Assembly: GCF_963422355.1 (NCBI RefSeq) | Contig: NC_085093.1 | Coordinates: forward strand, 3,836,003 to 3,900,002 | DNA: 64,000 bases | Direction of reading: 5' to 3' | DNA from: Corticium candelabrum | Lineage: Eukaryota > Porifera > Homoscleromorpha > Homosclerophorida > Plakinidae | Shown: positions 36,191 to 48,900 of the stretch, piece by piece | Numbering within the stretch: the stretch's first letter is position 1 | How the letters are laid out: each line of letters starts with the position of its first letter | Made by a program: the position numbers and the translations under genes | Notes under the pieces: model-generated | Database searches by the model: none | The model's input: only the letters and a program-made list of their open reading frames with translations | Told to the model about the DNA's origin: nothing

Positions 36191-36232
36191 ATTTAATGTT
36201 TAAGAATGCGTTCATTATATGCGGCTATATAT

Positions 36233-37402
36233 TAGCTAAACAATTTTAGGTCCATTCTGCCGTTATTACAAAAGTGGTAGAGGCGCCACTAAAGAATTTA
36301 ATTAAGAGCACGTGCCACACTTCCACAAGTTGCCAGCACGCGAGCAAGGGCGTTTGTACTTGTAGTACGTGTACAACCATGCAACAAGTACCCGGATTTG
36401 AAAAGTGGTCGGTTCCTCTCAACTCTCACTATTTCGTTGTGAGACTCACGATTTACAGGCATGTCTCACGATTTGTGCCCAATTCTCACGATTGTCAGTC
36501 CTTTCTCCCGACAAGCCTACCGTGAGACAGTCTGACAGTCACACCTGTCAGCTAGTCTCGTCTTTCCGAACATAACGGATTCTTAGATACGGCTATCTAA
36601 CTAAACAGACGTTAGATACGGATCTGCTTGCTTGTATGAGGTATCCGGGGTAGCCACCTACAGTAAAAGTAACGTTTGGAAGTTTGAGGCGAAGCCTTAG
36701 CGCACAGAAACGTAAAGCGAGACCAACGTTAGTTGTTTCTGGCTTCTTGCACTAAACTCTGCTAATGAGTGACGCAGAAGGATAAGTCACGCCTACTTTG
36801 GACATGTTTTATGGGCGTGGTTATTTTCAAAAGGCAGTCTCACGATTTGGTGCGAAGAAAAGTTGTGAAGTCTGCATGTCAGCTGTCTTAAAGTTAGCAG
36901 CTTGCTATCTATACTGCTTACATGTAATCAATGCTCTGAGACCTACTATTAATTAAGACAAATGTAGTACTTAACCCAAGGCGCGCATGCGCTAGAGTTA
37001 TACCAAGAACTCGACGACCGGATGTGGGCGGGTTGATAGACGAATGTGGGCGGTGTTATCTACTTTGCCTAGGTCCACCGTTGCGCCTGCACCTGTCAGT
37101 CAACTCTCTGTTCTTTCGTGGCAGTATGCGTACTCTACTGTCGTAAATTTGGATGTAAATGAGCTATTTGGCACACAGACAGCCTGCCCTTTCTCAGCCA
37201 GCTCTGCATGTAGTAAACATGTGGCATGTGGTGTCTATTGACGTGTACATATACAGTATCTCATTACTTGTACTGTACAGTATGCATCCTTGTACACCTA
37301 CTACTATAAAGCAGCCGACGGTTTAGCACTCTAGTGCTTCTTCATTAATTAAATAACATTATACTCAATTTGTATAATAATTAATAAACATGTCTAACTG
37401 AC
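36233..37402. other. Single-copy sequence right of the array, no gene recognised
   Basis: Contains dispersed TCTCACGATT-like decamers around 36440-36500 and 36838. No domain-bearing frame is visible on either strand. Confidence 0.5.
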
Positions 37403-37841
37403 CTTCTTCTGGTCTCCATGCTTGGACCAAATTGTAGTATATACTATCCAAGCGTTGAGACAGTAAATTTATTTCAGCGCTCACGTCGTTTTCAGCGTCA
37501 TCCACAGCTTTGATGGTTGACACAGCCTCGGGTGCTTAGGCAATTCTGCATTTGTCGAACAACTCTCCAATTGGATGAGGTGATGGTAGTGAGGGCTCCA
37601 CGTTGATGTCGCTCACGCACGCAGACACCTCTGGCAAGCAAAATGAGAGAAACCTGCCTCCAAGTTTGTTGCCCGCTTCGAGAATGAGAAAATCGCGAAC
37701 GCCATTTTGCTGCAAGACTTGCCCCGCTCGAAGACCAGCCAGACCGCCTCCGAGAATTAGAACTTTTGGTCGTGGACTATCGCCGCTCGTGCACGAGAAC
37801 GCAACAAGCAGAACAAGCAGCTGCAGCAGAACAATTGTCAT
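37403..37841 (-). pseudogene. Orphan first exon of a secreted flavin amine oxidase, with a nonsense codon
   Basis: The minus-strand exon starts with ATG at 37841 (MTIVLLQLLVLLVAF, a signal peptide). It continues KVLILGGGLAGLRAGQVL, the dinucleotide-binding GxGxxG of FAD amine oxidases, and ILEAGNKLGGRF. It is a close paralogue of the intact exon at 53778-54213, ends at an equivalent donor (GAAG followed by GTCAGT at 37403/37402) and has nearly the same length (439 against 436 bp). Where the intact gene has the Tyr of CSIAYAPEV this copy has TAA (CRIA-stop-APEA). No second exon follows within the 1.1 kb before the tandem array. It is best read as a duplicated, truncated pseudogene. Confidence 0.82.
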
Positions 37842-38489
37842 GACGGGACGGGGTGACGTATTGTCTAGAGCTACATGCACAGGATGTTTTTGTAGACACC
37901 GAGGTAGCAACCTCTGCAATTAGTAGTACGTACGGTGCTTTTTGCGTTCAAACGACATTGTTTAATGCTGATTAATTAAAGAGAATATAAAGTGTACTTC
38001 GTAGATCGAAGGGACAGTAGAGGATTGCAATCTCCTCTCTGTTCGCGTTGATGTTTGGCACCGGAAGTGACTAGTGACACCATAATATTGTTGCAGTAGA
38101 TCCAATTACGAATGTAATCAATGTGCCATTACAACGCGAGACGAAGTAGCTATAGACAAACGCGACACGTTTGTGTTGGCTGACCTAGAACAACAGTTAC
38201 TGATCTCCGCAATTTCTGAGGCAGTGACTTCCTAGACTCGTACCCAGTCCTCTCCTGGCGCGCAGTCCACGTGATTTAACACGTGCTTTTGTGGCAAGCT
38301 TACTGGAAAAGAAAAATGAATGTTTTGGGGAGCAAGATGGCCTTCAGGAAGTCCCCGCCAAAGCACTTGTCATTAATAGTAGACTGTGATGTCGATAGAA
38401 ACACTACAGAAGGGAAAGATGCAAAAATGCCACCATGTGACGAGAACGGTAGTCGGTTACTAAACAAGGTCGAGACTGTACAGTCTATA
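37842..38489. other. No gene recognised; contains a repeat end TAGACTCGTACCCAGTCCTC
   Basis: The motif at 38233-38252 recurs inverted at 40368-40389 (GGAGGACTGGGCACGAGTCTA). The two could be ends of a 2.15-kb element, but their flanks share no target duplication. Confidence 0.4.
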
Positions 38490-39323
38490 CAGCGGCGTAG
38501 CCAGAGTCCAAGATTGGGGAAAACACTTGAAAATTTTCTCAAATCTGTATTTTTTCTCTTAATTTAACCGTTTACCTTTCACTTGTTAATTAAGCTTAGT
38601 TCTTCTGTTTTTTTCTACTGAGCAAACTTGTCTACTGCTTCCAAGTCTATCTTACTAGACATATCCCTTTCTATGGTCAGAAGCTCTAGGCTATTTAATC
38701 CATCTTGTCCAATGCCAGTCTTAAAGTAGGTCTTCAGTCTTTTCAAACACGCTCACATCACGCGGTAGAGACACCTAATGCCAACACAATTTGTAAGACT
38801 TTGAGCAGGTCTACGAAAGCCTCTTTCAATGACAAGAGATGGTCTATCACGTCAGAGAGAGACTAAATTTACTTTCCGTTTGCTCTCTAAAATCCGCTTG
38901 AAATGACACCATTTCAAGTTTACTAGACGCCTACTGCCCCCTAAGAAACCTACTGGCCGTAAACTGACTGACTTACAGCGTTTATGCTTAACGAAAGATA
39001 ATATACTGTCCTTTCTGTGTCGCTTCCGCGGGAAGTCTGTTTCCTTGAATTTGCATTAGGCAAAGCCATGAGGTCGATCGATAATGTTGATCGATGGAAC
39101 GTGACAGCAGGGTTAGCCAATGTACTTTACGGAAAATAGAAGCGATTTAATTAATAATATCGTAATCGGCATCATTATCATCATTGTCATGGGCATTAAT
39201 GGCTAGCTAATCCTAGAATTTGAAAACATTGGTCGCAAGTTGCAAAGTCTAACATCAAAATTTAAAAAGTAGAAAATTTGGGGGGACACGTGCCCCCAGC
39301 AGGCTTCCATAGCTACGCCACTG
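38490..39323. mobile_element. hAT-like MITE, about 834 bp
   Basis: The left end reads CAGCGGCGTAGCCA and the right end, reversed, reads CAGTGGCGTAGCTA. The direct repeat GTCTATAC lies at 38483-38490 and 39324-39331 (7-8 bp depending on where the first C is assigned). CAG ends with an 8-bp target duplication fit hAT elements. There is no transposase inside. Confidence 0.6.
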
Positions 39324-41499
39324 GTCTATACAAGAGGGCGTCGCTGCATAGAAGTCCAAAATTGGGGTAGCAACGTAGCGATGGGGGAAGGGACCTGGGG
39401 GGCACGAGTAGGCTTCCCCAAAATTTGTCTGTACAGTACCTACATGAACCTGTACGATTGCTCGAGTGTAGTATGTATGCAACTGGATCGATGTTTTCCT
39501 TAGTATACTGCATGTGGTAACAGTGGTTGCAGTGTGATCTCTAGGACAAGATTTTAGTGACAGTGAGATCTAGCATGTTATCTATTAGTGGTGCTATGTC
39601 AACCGTTTTCGGTAACGACTCTTCAATCAATGTATATATATATATATATATATATGGTTTGTATTAGAAGAGTCCATAGAACTCAGTATAAAACGTTTAC
39701 ATTGCAATCATACATACATCAATTATACTAGCTATCATTGTTTCATTAACCTATAGTTACAACTCGTTTTCTTTCTGCAAGTGGTCTCCAGTAGCTATTA
39801 ATATTAATTAACATCTCGGTTTTCTTTTCTTCCCATTATTTGTATTTGTATCCTCGTGGTATGTCTAAACGCAGCCACTATAGTTAATTTCACCGGGATT
39901 TCCTCTCTTATTCCAATACCTTGTGATTAAAGTGGCAAAGAATACCGTCAGGCTTGCCATAAACAGAAGAATTAGAATACTAACATTGTCTCATGTAAAT
40001 ATATATACATACATACCGTGTTTCTTCGAATAGTAGCAGCCCTTGAATAGAAACCGCCCTCGTTTAGAAGCCGCAGCTAAAGAGACTTGTTGAAAATAGA
40101 GGCCGCTCTCGAATTGAGGCCCCACTATACTCTGCAAAGTTACTGGCCACGCCCATATCACATGCTTTGTGCTTCCGCGTCAATCTCATCCTATACTCGT
40201 CTATCAATTATAACATAATAGTTGTGGTATTTACAGGCTAAACCTGTCTCGGTGGCACCTCCAAAAGTGTCCAATTATGTCAACAGAAAAAATGTGACGT
40301 TCAACCGACGAGTCAGTGTGCACGTGAAGTAGAGACCTAGCGCACGTCGTGTAGCAACCTAGCGCAAAGGAGGACTGGGCACGAGTCTAGTACGCTAGCT
40401 GTAACGTGTGTATCGGTCCATGTAGTTTCACACTTGTGGTTGGCCTAAGACTCTACAGTCAACCTAGACTGCTAAATTTTCAAACATAGACATATGATCT
40501 GTGCCCCCAATCACGGGAACTAGGCTGTCTACGCCGCTCATTGGGGCAATTTAACTTGCCAAAAATGTGTGGCGATTGATACAAAATAATTCATCCTTGA
40601 GTTGGTGTTTGTGCTGCTGTTATTTATCGATCGAGTAACATCTGGCTATAGCGGTTAATTGGAAACCCGGTACAGACCCCATGAGACACGCTGTAGTAAT
40701 TAGATAGATGTGTGCAATAATTATACGCCAGTACGTCATTTATCGAGAAGACTGCCGCAGCAATAAAATGTGACGTCGCAAATTTATCGTTGCTAGCTAT
40801 ATACCTTTGTGCCAAAATCTGCACGTAAATGGGCTATTGCAGTTACTCTCCAGGCAGAGAGTATGGATGACATCACATCTTGCCCCCCTCTCCCCTTGGA
40901 AATTACTGCCTAGGCACATACTCTCCCCTCCCCTCAGAATATAACGCCTAAGCGCAGACCTTCCCTTCCTCTCAGAACGTACAGCTTAGGTGCAGGCAGA
41001 CTCTTCCTCTCCTCAGAAAGTTTTTACTTCCAGTGCCCTAAATGCCGTGTGCGTTTGCAATCCGGTATCCAAAGCTACAAATATTACTAACTGATCACGG
41101 GGTTGCCCTAAAATTGCAGGGCTTGTTGCTCTAATCTGTTAGCTGTGTTATGGTCTCTCCTGATCAATAAATGTGATCATTGAGCGGTGATCTACCTAAA
41201 CCATTATGTGGAATAGTATCAGTGACCATACAGGTGCAGAATAGAGAGGTAAGTGGAACATAAGACGTCAGTTTGTTATGGCAATACTTATTAGTAATCA
41301 CTGTTAACGTATACATATCAAAGAATGAGTGCTTAGAGACTGGTAACTTTAGTAATTAATTAATTGATCATAGAATTAGAGGCTAGTCTAAAATTCCAGT
41401 TTCCTGCTACATTTTACTAAATAGGAAACTTTTGTAGTCAACTTCACTGTAATTTTCCCTTGCTTATGGCTGGCCATACGTCCATGTAGTATACTTGCT
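39324..41499. other. Repeat-rich non-coding stretch
   Basis: Holds a second scrap resembling the hAT-like end (39332-39425), a TA microsatellite (39634-39655), and imperfect tandem GAATAGAAACCGCCCTCG-type repeats starting with CCGTGTTTCTTCGAATAG (40016-40130). It also holds the inverted end at 40368-40389 and a minisatellite at 40860-41030. No gene is supported. Confidence 0.5.
40860..41030. repeat. Imperfect minisatellite, period about 45-55 bp
   Basis: Three to four drifting copies share CTCAGAA...(G)CCTAAGCGCAGACC and CTTCC/CTCCCC blocks. Confidence 0.45.
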
Positions 41500-44130
41500 G
41501 TGGCTTGTGATCCTAATTCACAGCAATCACATCTTCTTCCTCTTGATAGTCTTGGACAATTGCTTGATACCAGCCACTTTCCCAATTGGAGTCTTTTGCG
41601 TCAACATCAGTCCGGCATACACGACTTTTTGCTCCTACTCTTGTGGACCGTTCATGGAGATCTTCTTATGCAGCACTCCAGCTTGGATAAGGGTGGTCAG
41701 CTGGAGTTGGTGTGTGTTGTACTATTTTCAGTTGTTTCGATTTTTGTGGTGTCTTGTTTTTGTCGGTGAGACATTTCCTTCTAATATTCAAGTTGCTGCG
41801 GAACCTGCTAAATAATTTGGGTAGGTCTTCTAGTTTGTCAAGAAACACATCGACTATGCTCTGTCGAAATTGTCCACTTTTTTGGTATTTCTCGGTGGTT
41901 TGGGGAAGGCATTAGTGCTACGCTGCCGATGGAATGATGGTAGGTTTCGCAGAAAGTCACTCATCTCATTCACTATTAGCCCTTCTGCCATTGTCACCAG
42001 GTCTTCTATTCCTTCCATTTCTCGGTTGAATGCTACGTCAAATCTTCCATTCTGGATAGCTGCTACTCGCAGAACCATTTCGTCTTTTGACTCCAGGCAG
42101 TAGAATCCATGATGGTGTAGTATGTCAAGAAGTTCACTGACAGACAGTCTGGCCAATGCCCTTGTTCCAACAGGTACAGTATCGAGTTTACCATCATACA
42201 AGCTAGGTCTAGATGGCGTACACTGACCAGCATGTTTTGCTATTGTTTTTACCAGCTCACGTTTTGATCGACTGACATCTAATCCTTTGTCCTTGCACAT
42301 TTTGATAAGATCTGCCTTGCTGTTCCTACGATACAGTGTATGTCTGGACCACGTTAGTCTCGCTCTATCCTTTCTAGAGCAAGTGCTGTTTTTTTCTTCT
42401 ACTTTCTGACAAAAAAGTTTGACTTCTGGTGTTGGAACCCATGCAAGGATTGTGATGTCTTCATTGAGGTCTGATGGAGACTTCGGGACACTTTGCAACA
42501 AAGCTCTAGTACTTTCGTTGGCAAAAATGTTCCCTCACAATTGTCCCAAGGTCCTGTTGGCAGCCTTTTTCGTTTTCATAGGCCAAGTAATGCAGCTCAC
42601 CTCCTGTCTCAAACCACCCGACATAATCAGGAACAGGTTGGCGTTCAATCGAGTCTTCTGTTTTGCCTTCCCAGTCTGAACCATCGTTATATACTGCGAT
42701 TGTATATTTGTCTTTGTAAACAGTCAGGCAATGTCTTCTATTTGTATCACGTTTACGTTCAATCATACGACCACAGACAGCTTTGTAGTCATCACAGTAA
42801 GTACTAGCAAAGTCTGCATTCAATTCCCAAATTGCACAGAGGTGCTCTGATAGCTTGGTTCGTGTCATTCCATATGCCATTGAACCAACTTCTACCTTAC
42901 GAATGTCTGACAATGACAAGAAACACTTTAACTGCACTTCATCATCAAACACGAAATCACCTTCTTTGATAGACTGAAATGCATGAAGTGGTTGTTTATT
43001 GTATAAAACACCAAAATTGAGACATCTTTCTATATCCTTCGCCATGGCCAGCATGTTTTTCTTATGCTCCTGAGATCCCGTCTTAGCATGGCCATGGACT
43101 TGATGAGAATTAAATGGTCCATGCTTTGACAATGCTTCATTTTCAACAGCATGAACTCTTTCAACAAAATTTCGTTTAGAGTGGTATTCAGCGAATGATT
43201 TTTGAACCACCTTGTCCAAGTTGAACATACGACAAAATCTGACTAGGAGCATTTATACCAAATGCTTGCTGGGGCAACTGACGGGCCATTGTCGGTAATG
43301 AACACAAAGCAGCGTTTCAGTTTGCCTGTTGCTGGATTTCTGAAATAGCTGTCTCGAACAGGTTGGCACATCAAAAAGAACAAATTATTCAGTGAACAAA
43401 GTGCTGTGTCTGGTTAAAAAAAGCTGAGGCTTAAGAGAGTTACAGCCTGTCCTGTTCTCTTAATATACAATGGAGTTCCGGTAGGACCTGCAATTGCTCT
43501 ATAGTCATCATCGGGAACAAGGTGTTGTCTAGGCACAACAACAGTTTCAACAAACAGGTGCGTGTTCGGAGTGACAACATTTTCTCTTGACTGATTCCAA
43601 TCACGGTCTGGATAGTCAGTCTTTTTCCAAGACTTTCCAGGTAGCTGAACAGGCCTCACATCTCCTAACACTACGGCTTTGCATCCTTTGAGTCTACCAA
43701 GTGTGTGTTTGGGTTTGCTGCAGCATTGTCTAGAGAATAGTTGACATTGGCTGATGTCCAGTGTATGTTCAGTGACATTTGATGAACTCCAATTCTAGGT
43801 ATTGGCTGGAGAGATATGGCTGCATTGATGTCTTTACCTTCGTGATGTTGTTGTGCTTTGCATGGGTTCCAGATTTGAAGTTCATGGTGTAATTGTAGCA
43901 TGTTGACAAGCTGATATTGAAGTACGTCTTTTGGAGCACTGGCAAGTAAAAGCTCTCTTGCTGCTTTCATTGTTGTAGCATTATCTGCAGCCCTGTAGAG
44001 TGTGCCCTCTGTCAATCTACGATGACTTTCCATGCCTCCTCCACTGAACTCAATTTTGTCAGCATTTGCTTTTATAGACGACGCATGCGCACAATTAAGT
44101 ATCGGTTCGATTGATATTCGAGCTTCCAAA
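41500..44130 (-). pseudogene. Mobile gene remnant: integrase-like DDE region followed by SAP-like motifs
   Basis: Consecutive minus-strand frames carry parts of one protein. 44129-43671 contains SGGGMESHRRLTEGTLYRA. 43671-43414 contains TPNTHLFVETVV. The untracked frame near 43300 contains FITDNGPS. 43252-42506 contains SFAEYHSKRNFVERVHAVE and then DYKAVCGRMIERKRDTNRR and NDGSDWEGKTEDSIERQPVP. 42501-41854 contains the SAP-like helix pair KADLIKMCKDKGLDVSRSK and a second similar motif. A tail with WYQAIVQDYQEEED lies near 41550. TDNGP followed by a spaced N-F-V-E-R-V-H resembles the second Asp and the Glu of an RNase H-fold DDE enzyme. At least four frameshifts or stops separate the frames, so it is dead. 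I recall this uncharacterised family from corals and sponges but no name. Confidence 0.55.
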
Positions 44131-44629
44131 ACAGAAGTGAAAATATTTAGTAATATACACGTGCGTGAGACAATTTCCTGCGTTGCGAGCGTATACTGAG
44201 AGGTCGGATTCCGAGTGCTCGTATTAGACTTGCACTGTCATGTACAATTTCGCCTCCCTAACGCTATATCTCTAGCAGAACACTTACACAAGCAACACCT
44301 TCACTTTCTAGCGAACTATCTAAGGAAACAAACAAAGTCTACAAACTCTAAACTAAAAGCAAATTTAAAGCTAGGCAGCGATGCAACGGCAAACTTGAAT
44401 ATAGAAGTTAGAACGCAAGCGACAAACGGACGTTAGATGGATCAGTAAACTAGGATGGACATTGCTAGAAAGAAGACAATAGCGACAACATCGGCCACAA
44501 CACCGTGACCGCTCCCTGTAAATACAAGCGCACATTACTTGTTTATCTCGATGTACAGATGATTTTTGTTGAGATAGACATACAGATAAACAGACCGTTG
44601 CTTTGCTTTGCCACGGAGATCTACACTGA

Positions 44630-44822
44630 TGTACAAAATCGAACAAAGAGACAGACAGAGACAGAAGAAAACGGTACAGACAGACCGACAAGCCCATCGA
44701 CTGACAGACACACAGACAGACAGACAGACAGACAGAGACACATAAGTAGGAAAGCATTGCAGGAAGGAGGCAGGCAAACAGGTAGACGGACGGACGGACG
44801 GACAGACAGACAGACAGACAGA
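44630..44822. repeat. (CAGA)n/(GACG)n simple repeats
   Basis: CAGA and GACG tetranucleotide runs. Long open frames here (CVCLSV-type) are repeat artefacts. Confidence 0.9.
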
Positions 44823-44889
44823 TTGATATATTCGAACTCTTACTCTACCAATAACAATCGCTAACTTTACGTATGCATAACAATAACAG

Positions 44890-45170
44890 TCAATGAACAA
44901 AATGTTGAACGTCTTTATCATACAGAAAATCATCAAAATTGCACCTAGACAACTTCGACAACTTTTTAAAAATCACACAAGAGTTGCAAGACTGTACAAC
45001 TATAGACAGTTGCTTTCTCCATCTATCTCTAAAGTCTGTTTCGCTGCTTTTTCGATTTGCATCTTTTGAAATTTTGGAGATCTTATCGAGATAGTCTTCA
45101 GCCATAGGGCCGCAAAAACCAAAGTGTTCAAAAACCAGTGGAATACATGTTGTATCAGATCCTGCTATAG
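44890..45170 (-). pseudogene. Retroelement C-terminal scrap (EHFGFCGP...WRKQLS type)
   Basis: The minus frame reads FEHFGFCGPMAEDYLDKISK, then DRWRKQLSIVVQSCN and VIFKK. It corresponds to the last part of the retroelement fragment at 8145-8350 (ALETLGYW then LIGQLSLKLWLFNARL). It is short and not a gene. Confidence 0.45.
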
Positions 45171-45207
45171 ACTGCTGTTAACCATATTTTGTCACTTTGC
45201 GTTTTTC

Positions 45208-45357
45208 TTAGACAGACAGACAGACAGACAGACGACAGACAGACAGACAGAACGCTGCGGAGTTTATCAACTTCTGGTCCAAACGCTTTCTGTTCAGCTC
45301 CAGAAGTGTAATGCTAAAAAGCTATCTTCGCTGTCTGAATTAAGGCAACAGATGTGA
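45208..45357 (+). pseudogene. Second retroelement C-terminal scrap, after an (AGAC)n run
   Basis: The plus strand reads AAEFINFWSKRF and, after a frame change, LSVQLQKCNAKKL. That matches the minus-strand PEFIDYWRKRFSVQLQKCN at 63788-63985. Confidence 0.4.
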
Positions 45358-45706
45358 CCTCTTTGCCACCCATGCCTGTACTTCAGCCATTAGCTGGTAC
45401 TGGAGGCTTTCCTTGTACACTGTAGTTCTTAAATGCAGTTCTCACTTTGTTTTACGCGAGTTTCAATTTTAGCTTAGTTTAATTGATCAACACTACTAGT
45501 AGTTGGACAGTACGTAGTACCCTCCATTGCGATTTGTATCATACATAAAAGTTCAAATATATGTGATTGACAGGCAGACAGCCAGATGAAAGCCTCAGCA
45601 AAGTATACCAGTTGTTTGCTAGATAAATGACTGCTGGTGGTGGTCCTTTGAGGACCAGACTCTCTTTTAGGTATATTTTCATGTAGTAAGAACTTTATTG
45701 TAATCA

Positions 45707-45968
<262 letters not shown>

Positions 45969-45980
45969 ACGAGGATTCAC

Positions 45981-48900
45981 CTGTTCCAGGTGTGGGACAT
46001 TGCTTTTCCGGTGGTGTTGCAGCAAACTTGCTCATAGCACAGGAGCCTCCATTCATACATTCAATCACCGCCATTGCTGTTTCATTTCCACTGTAGAGAG
46101 CACGCGTGGCACCATTCAAGCTTGCAGTCATATAATAAGCGTCTCCAGCAAAGAACACTCTGCCAAGTGGTTCCCTCAGCTTGTCGTAATCTTCATCCGT
46201 CGCTCCACTAGGAAAACTCGGAATGGCGCCATAATAGAGAGGATTGGTATTGGCTTGACTGACAAACACTTTAGGCTCGGGAGTAGATTTACCAAAAAAG
46301 CGACGAAACATCTCCGTCAATTCCGCTGTTGTCTTATTTATCTCTTGTGTTTCCACCCTAAGAGCGTCATCGCCTGAAATCCAGCTAGAAAAAAGATTGA
46401 AACCGCTCGAGTGATCCACCTTCTCCTCAATAGTCTCATAAACGTCGTAAAAGAAGTGGTAAACATTACGATGAGGCGACACGTTCACATAATGGACAGG
46501 TTGGTTGTTAGAACTCGATCTGTCAATGGAACTGTCGACTCTGGTAGAAAACTGAGAATAGAGGAGCGCGTAATAACCCATACGGAATTTATTGATCGCT
46601 TTTCTCTTAGCATAATTGGGGGAGGGACGGAAAGTGACCGCCTCCTGTTGCATGACACCCAATGAGAACGTGGCGACGGCAAAGTCTGCCTCATACGTCT
46701 TTCCATCCGATGTGGTGACCACCACACCTGACTCGCTGTATTGTATTTCAGTCACTGTTGTGTTCAGCTTCACACGCTCGTCTGGGTCGGTCAAGTAACT
46801 TTGCTTCAAACAGTCGACAAGCTCTTGATTGCCATTGTACGAGTTTCTGATGGTGTAGATATGGAGTGAACCGTCTGTTGCGTACGACGCAGACAGAGTA
46901 GATATGTACGTATGAGTCGACAATTCTGATGGTTTGACGGCGTAGAGGATGTCTGAGTACAATGAGTCCACTGCCCAATCTACTGGAGTTACGGGGTGCC
47001 AGTTATAGATTCGAAATGCACCTTGCAGATCCATATCATCTAGAATGTATTAAAGCAACAACAGTTGAGAAACTTACTCAAACCGCAGCATATACATGGC
47101 CTATATTAGACACACTTATATATGGTAGTAGTTAACTATGTTACACTGTACAGTACAGTACAGTACTACTGATGTTTATCCCAGCCAGTCAGGCACCCTT
47201 TTCCAAGACTCCTTAATACTTTTCACATTTCCTAACCACAAAATAGTGATGTTTCTTGTTTCATCATTTATACAGATGGTGAAACGCTATAGTTGGTCCC
47301 CCGCCTTAACTGGTGGGGACTGATTGTGGCTGCCATAACTGGTCCAGGGGACCGGTTGTGGTTGCCATAGTTAACCCTAGGAACTTGGGTTACAGAAGCC
47401 GTCTGGTCGTTCTTCCATATTTCCAAAAGTGCCATATCTCCTCTCTAATATATTCTATGAACCAGACATTGCCATGCATAATTGATTAGAGAGGAACAGA
47501 GCCCATATGTGCTCTGTACGTCTCAAAATAGTCCCCCAGCTGCTCATTTTTTGGTACCAACTCAATTATCGAACAGACTTTACAGCCTCCTATGTAAACA
47601 GAATCTAGTGCCACTGTTAACCAGATGGTCAAAACAAATTTGCTCATATAATTTAAGTGTATAGGTCATGAAATCAGGTTACTAAATCAAACTCTATACA
47701 CTTAGATCACTCCCTACACCTGACTTTTAAAACAGAACTGCCACACCGATATCTCATCAATGCATTAGCTTAATTTAGACATTCAGCTAGAGCACGTGAC
47801 CTCATAGGTCATGTGGCAGTAGTCTGGTTTGTCACAACAGAAAAGTATTGCTAAACTCAAGCTATGGGCTGGATATACGTCCTTTGTGCCATTGAAGAAT
47901 AAAATCAGTCTATACACTACCTGAAACTAAAAATAACACAATCTGTTTAGCATCATTCAGGTCTCCCCGACAAGTTCCAGTATTTATACAGTAACAAGTA
48001 TTCCTTGATTGCAACAAAACAACTAAGCATAGTCCGTGGGCCAGGTCTCAAAAAGACGAAGTTGCATTCCACCCACGTGAAGACACACATTTCTTTTTAC
48101 GAAACGTTAGAGGAATCCATTTAAAGCATTTCTTCACTTGTCCCCCTTCGCAAATGTTGTCCGTTCGGTTGCATTTGCCTATTTATGGTTCTGACAGCGA
48201 GTACGCTCTGTACTCCGAGGGCAGACTCTGTTTTCTAGCATTTAAAAGCGGAACATTAACTTGAAGAAGAAATATATGAGTCTTTAGACAGCAGCTATTC
48301 AAAACATAACGAGAGACTGGACAAATACGAACAGATTGCGCTCGAGTCTCTGCACGAACGTGCGTTAGCGTCAATGCTGTTTCTCTCGCCGTCGTCAGCA
48401 AAGACTTCTAGTGCGTTTACACTGAGTGCCAAGTAGCCTTATATCCTCGTTTGCGAAGTCTTGTTTAAACTCAGCTGTATTCACACCTACGTTCGCTAAT
48501 CTGTGTGTAGGTGTAATATCGGGAAAGCACTACAACCGTGCTATGCGCGTCCACGAAGTCTTATGCGAAGCATTTCAACGCCTAAGCTGGCAAGCGTTTG
48601 AAGACTCTACTAGCCTACCCGATCGACAGGCCCTTTTAGAGCTGCGTCCGTGACTGCAAGAGTTACGACCGAGTCCCTCAAAGACCAATTATGCAGAAAT
48701 GATGTCTTCAAAACAGTTTCAATGTATACAATCTGCGTACATGAAGTTCACCGATTCTGATCGCGGACAGACGGCAGCGTTTTGGATGTCGTAGTGCTAT
48801 ATGATTGAACTACTGCTGCAGTTTGTTCGTTCTACTCGGATTGGAGACTGGTCTCTCCACTTGCAATGCCTTCACGACATGATACCATGGATGCTTGCAT

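Larger units (their letters stand above)
18428..36232. repeat. Tandem segmental duplication, unit B (17,805 bp)
   Basis: This is the second full unit. It ends where unit A and the partial left copy continue with ACCTACCACG but this copy continues with unrelated single-copy sequence (TAGCTAAACA). It is shorter than unit A because of shorter CA and TA tracts and absence of the 151-bp segment at 7921-8071. Confidence 0.95.

Noticed and set aside
37536-37919. Amine oxidase start at the upstream Met (MQRLLPRC...)
   Set aside because: The signal peptide begins at the inner Met (37841) as in the intact paralogue.
38233-40389. A 2.15-kb transposon bounded by TAGACTCGT(A/G)CCCAGTCCTC inverted ends
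   Set aside because: The flanks do not share a target duplication and the interval contains an independent hAT-like MITE, so the two ends may be unrelated copies.
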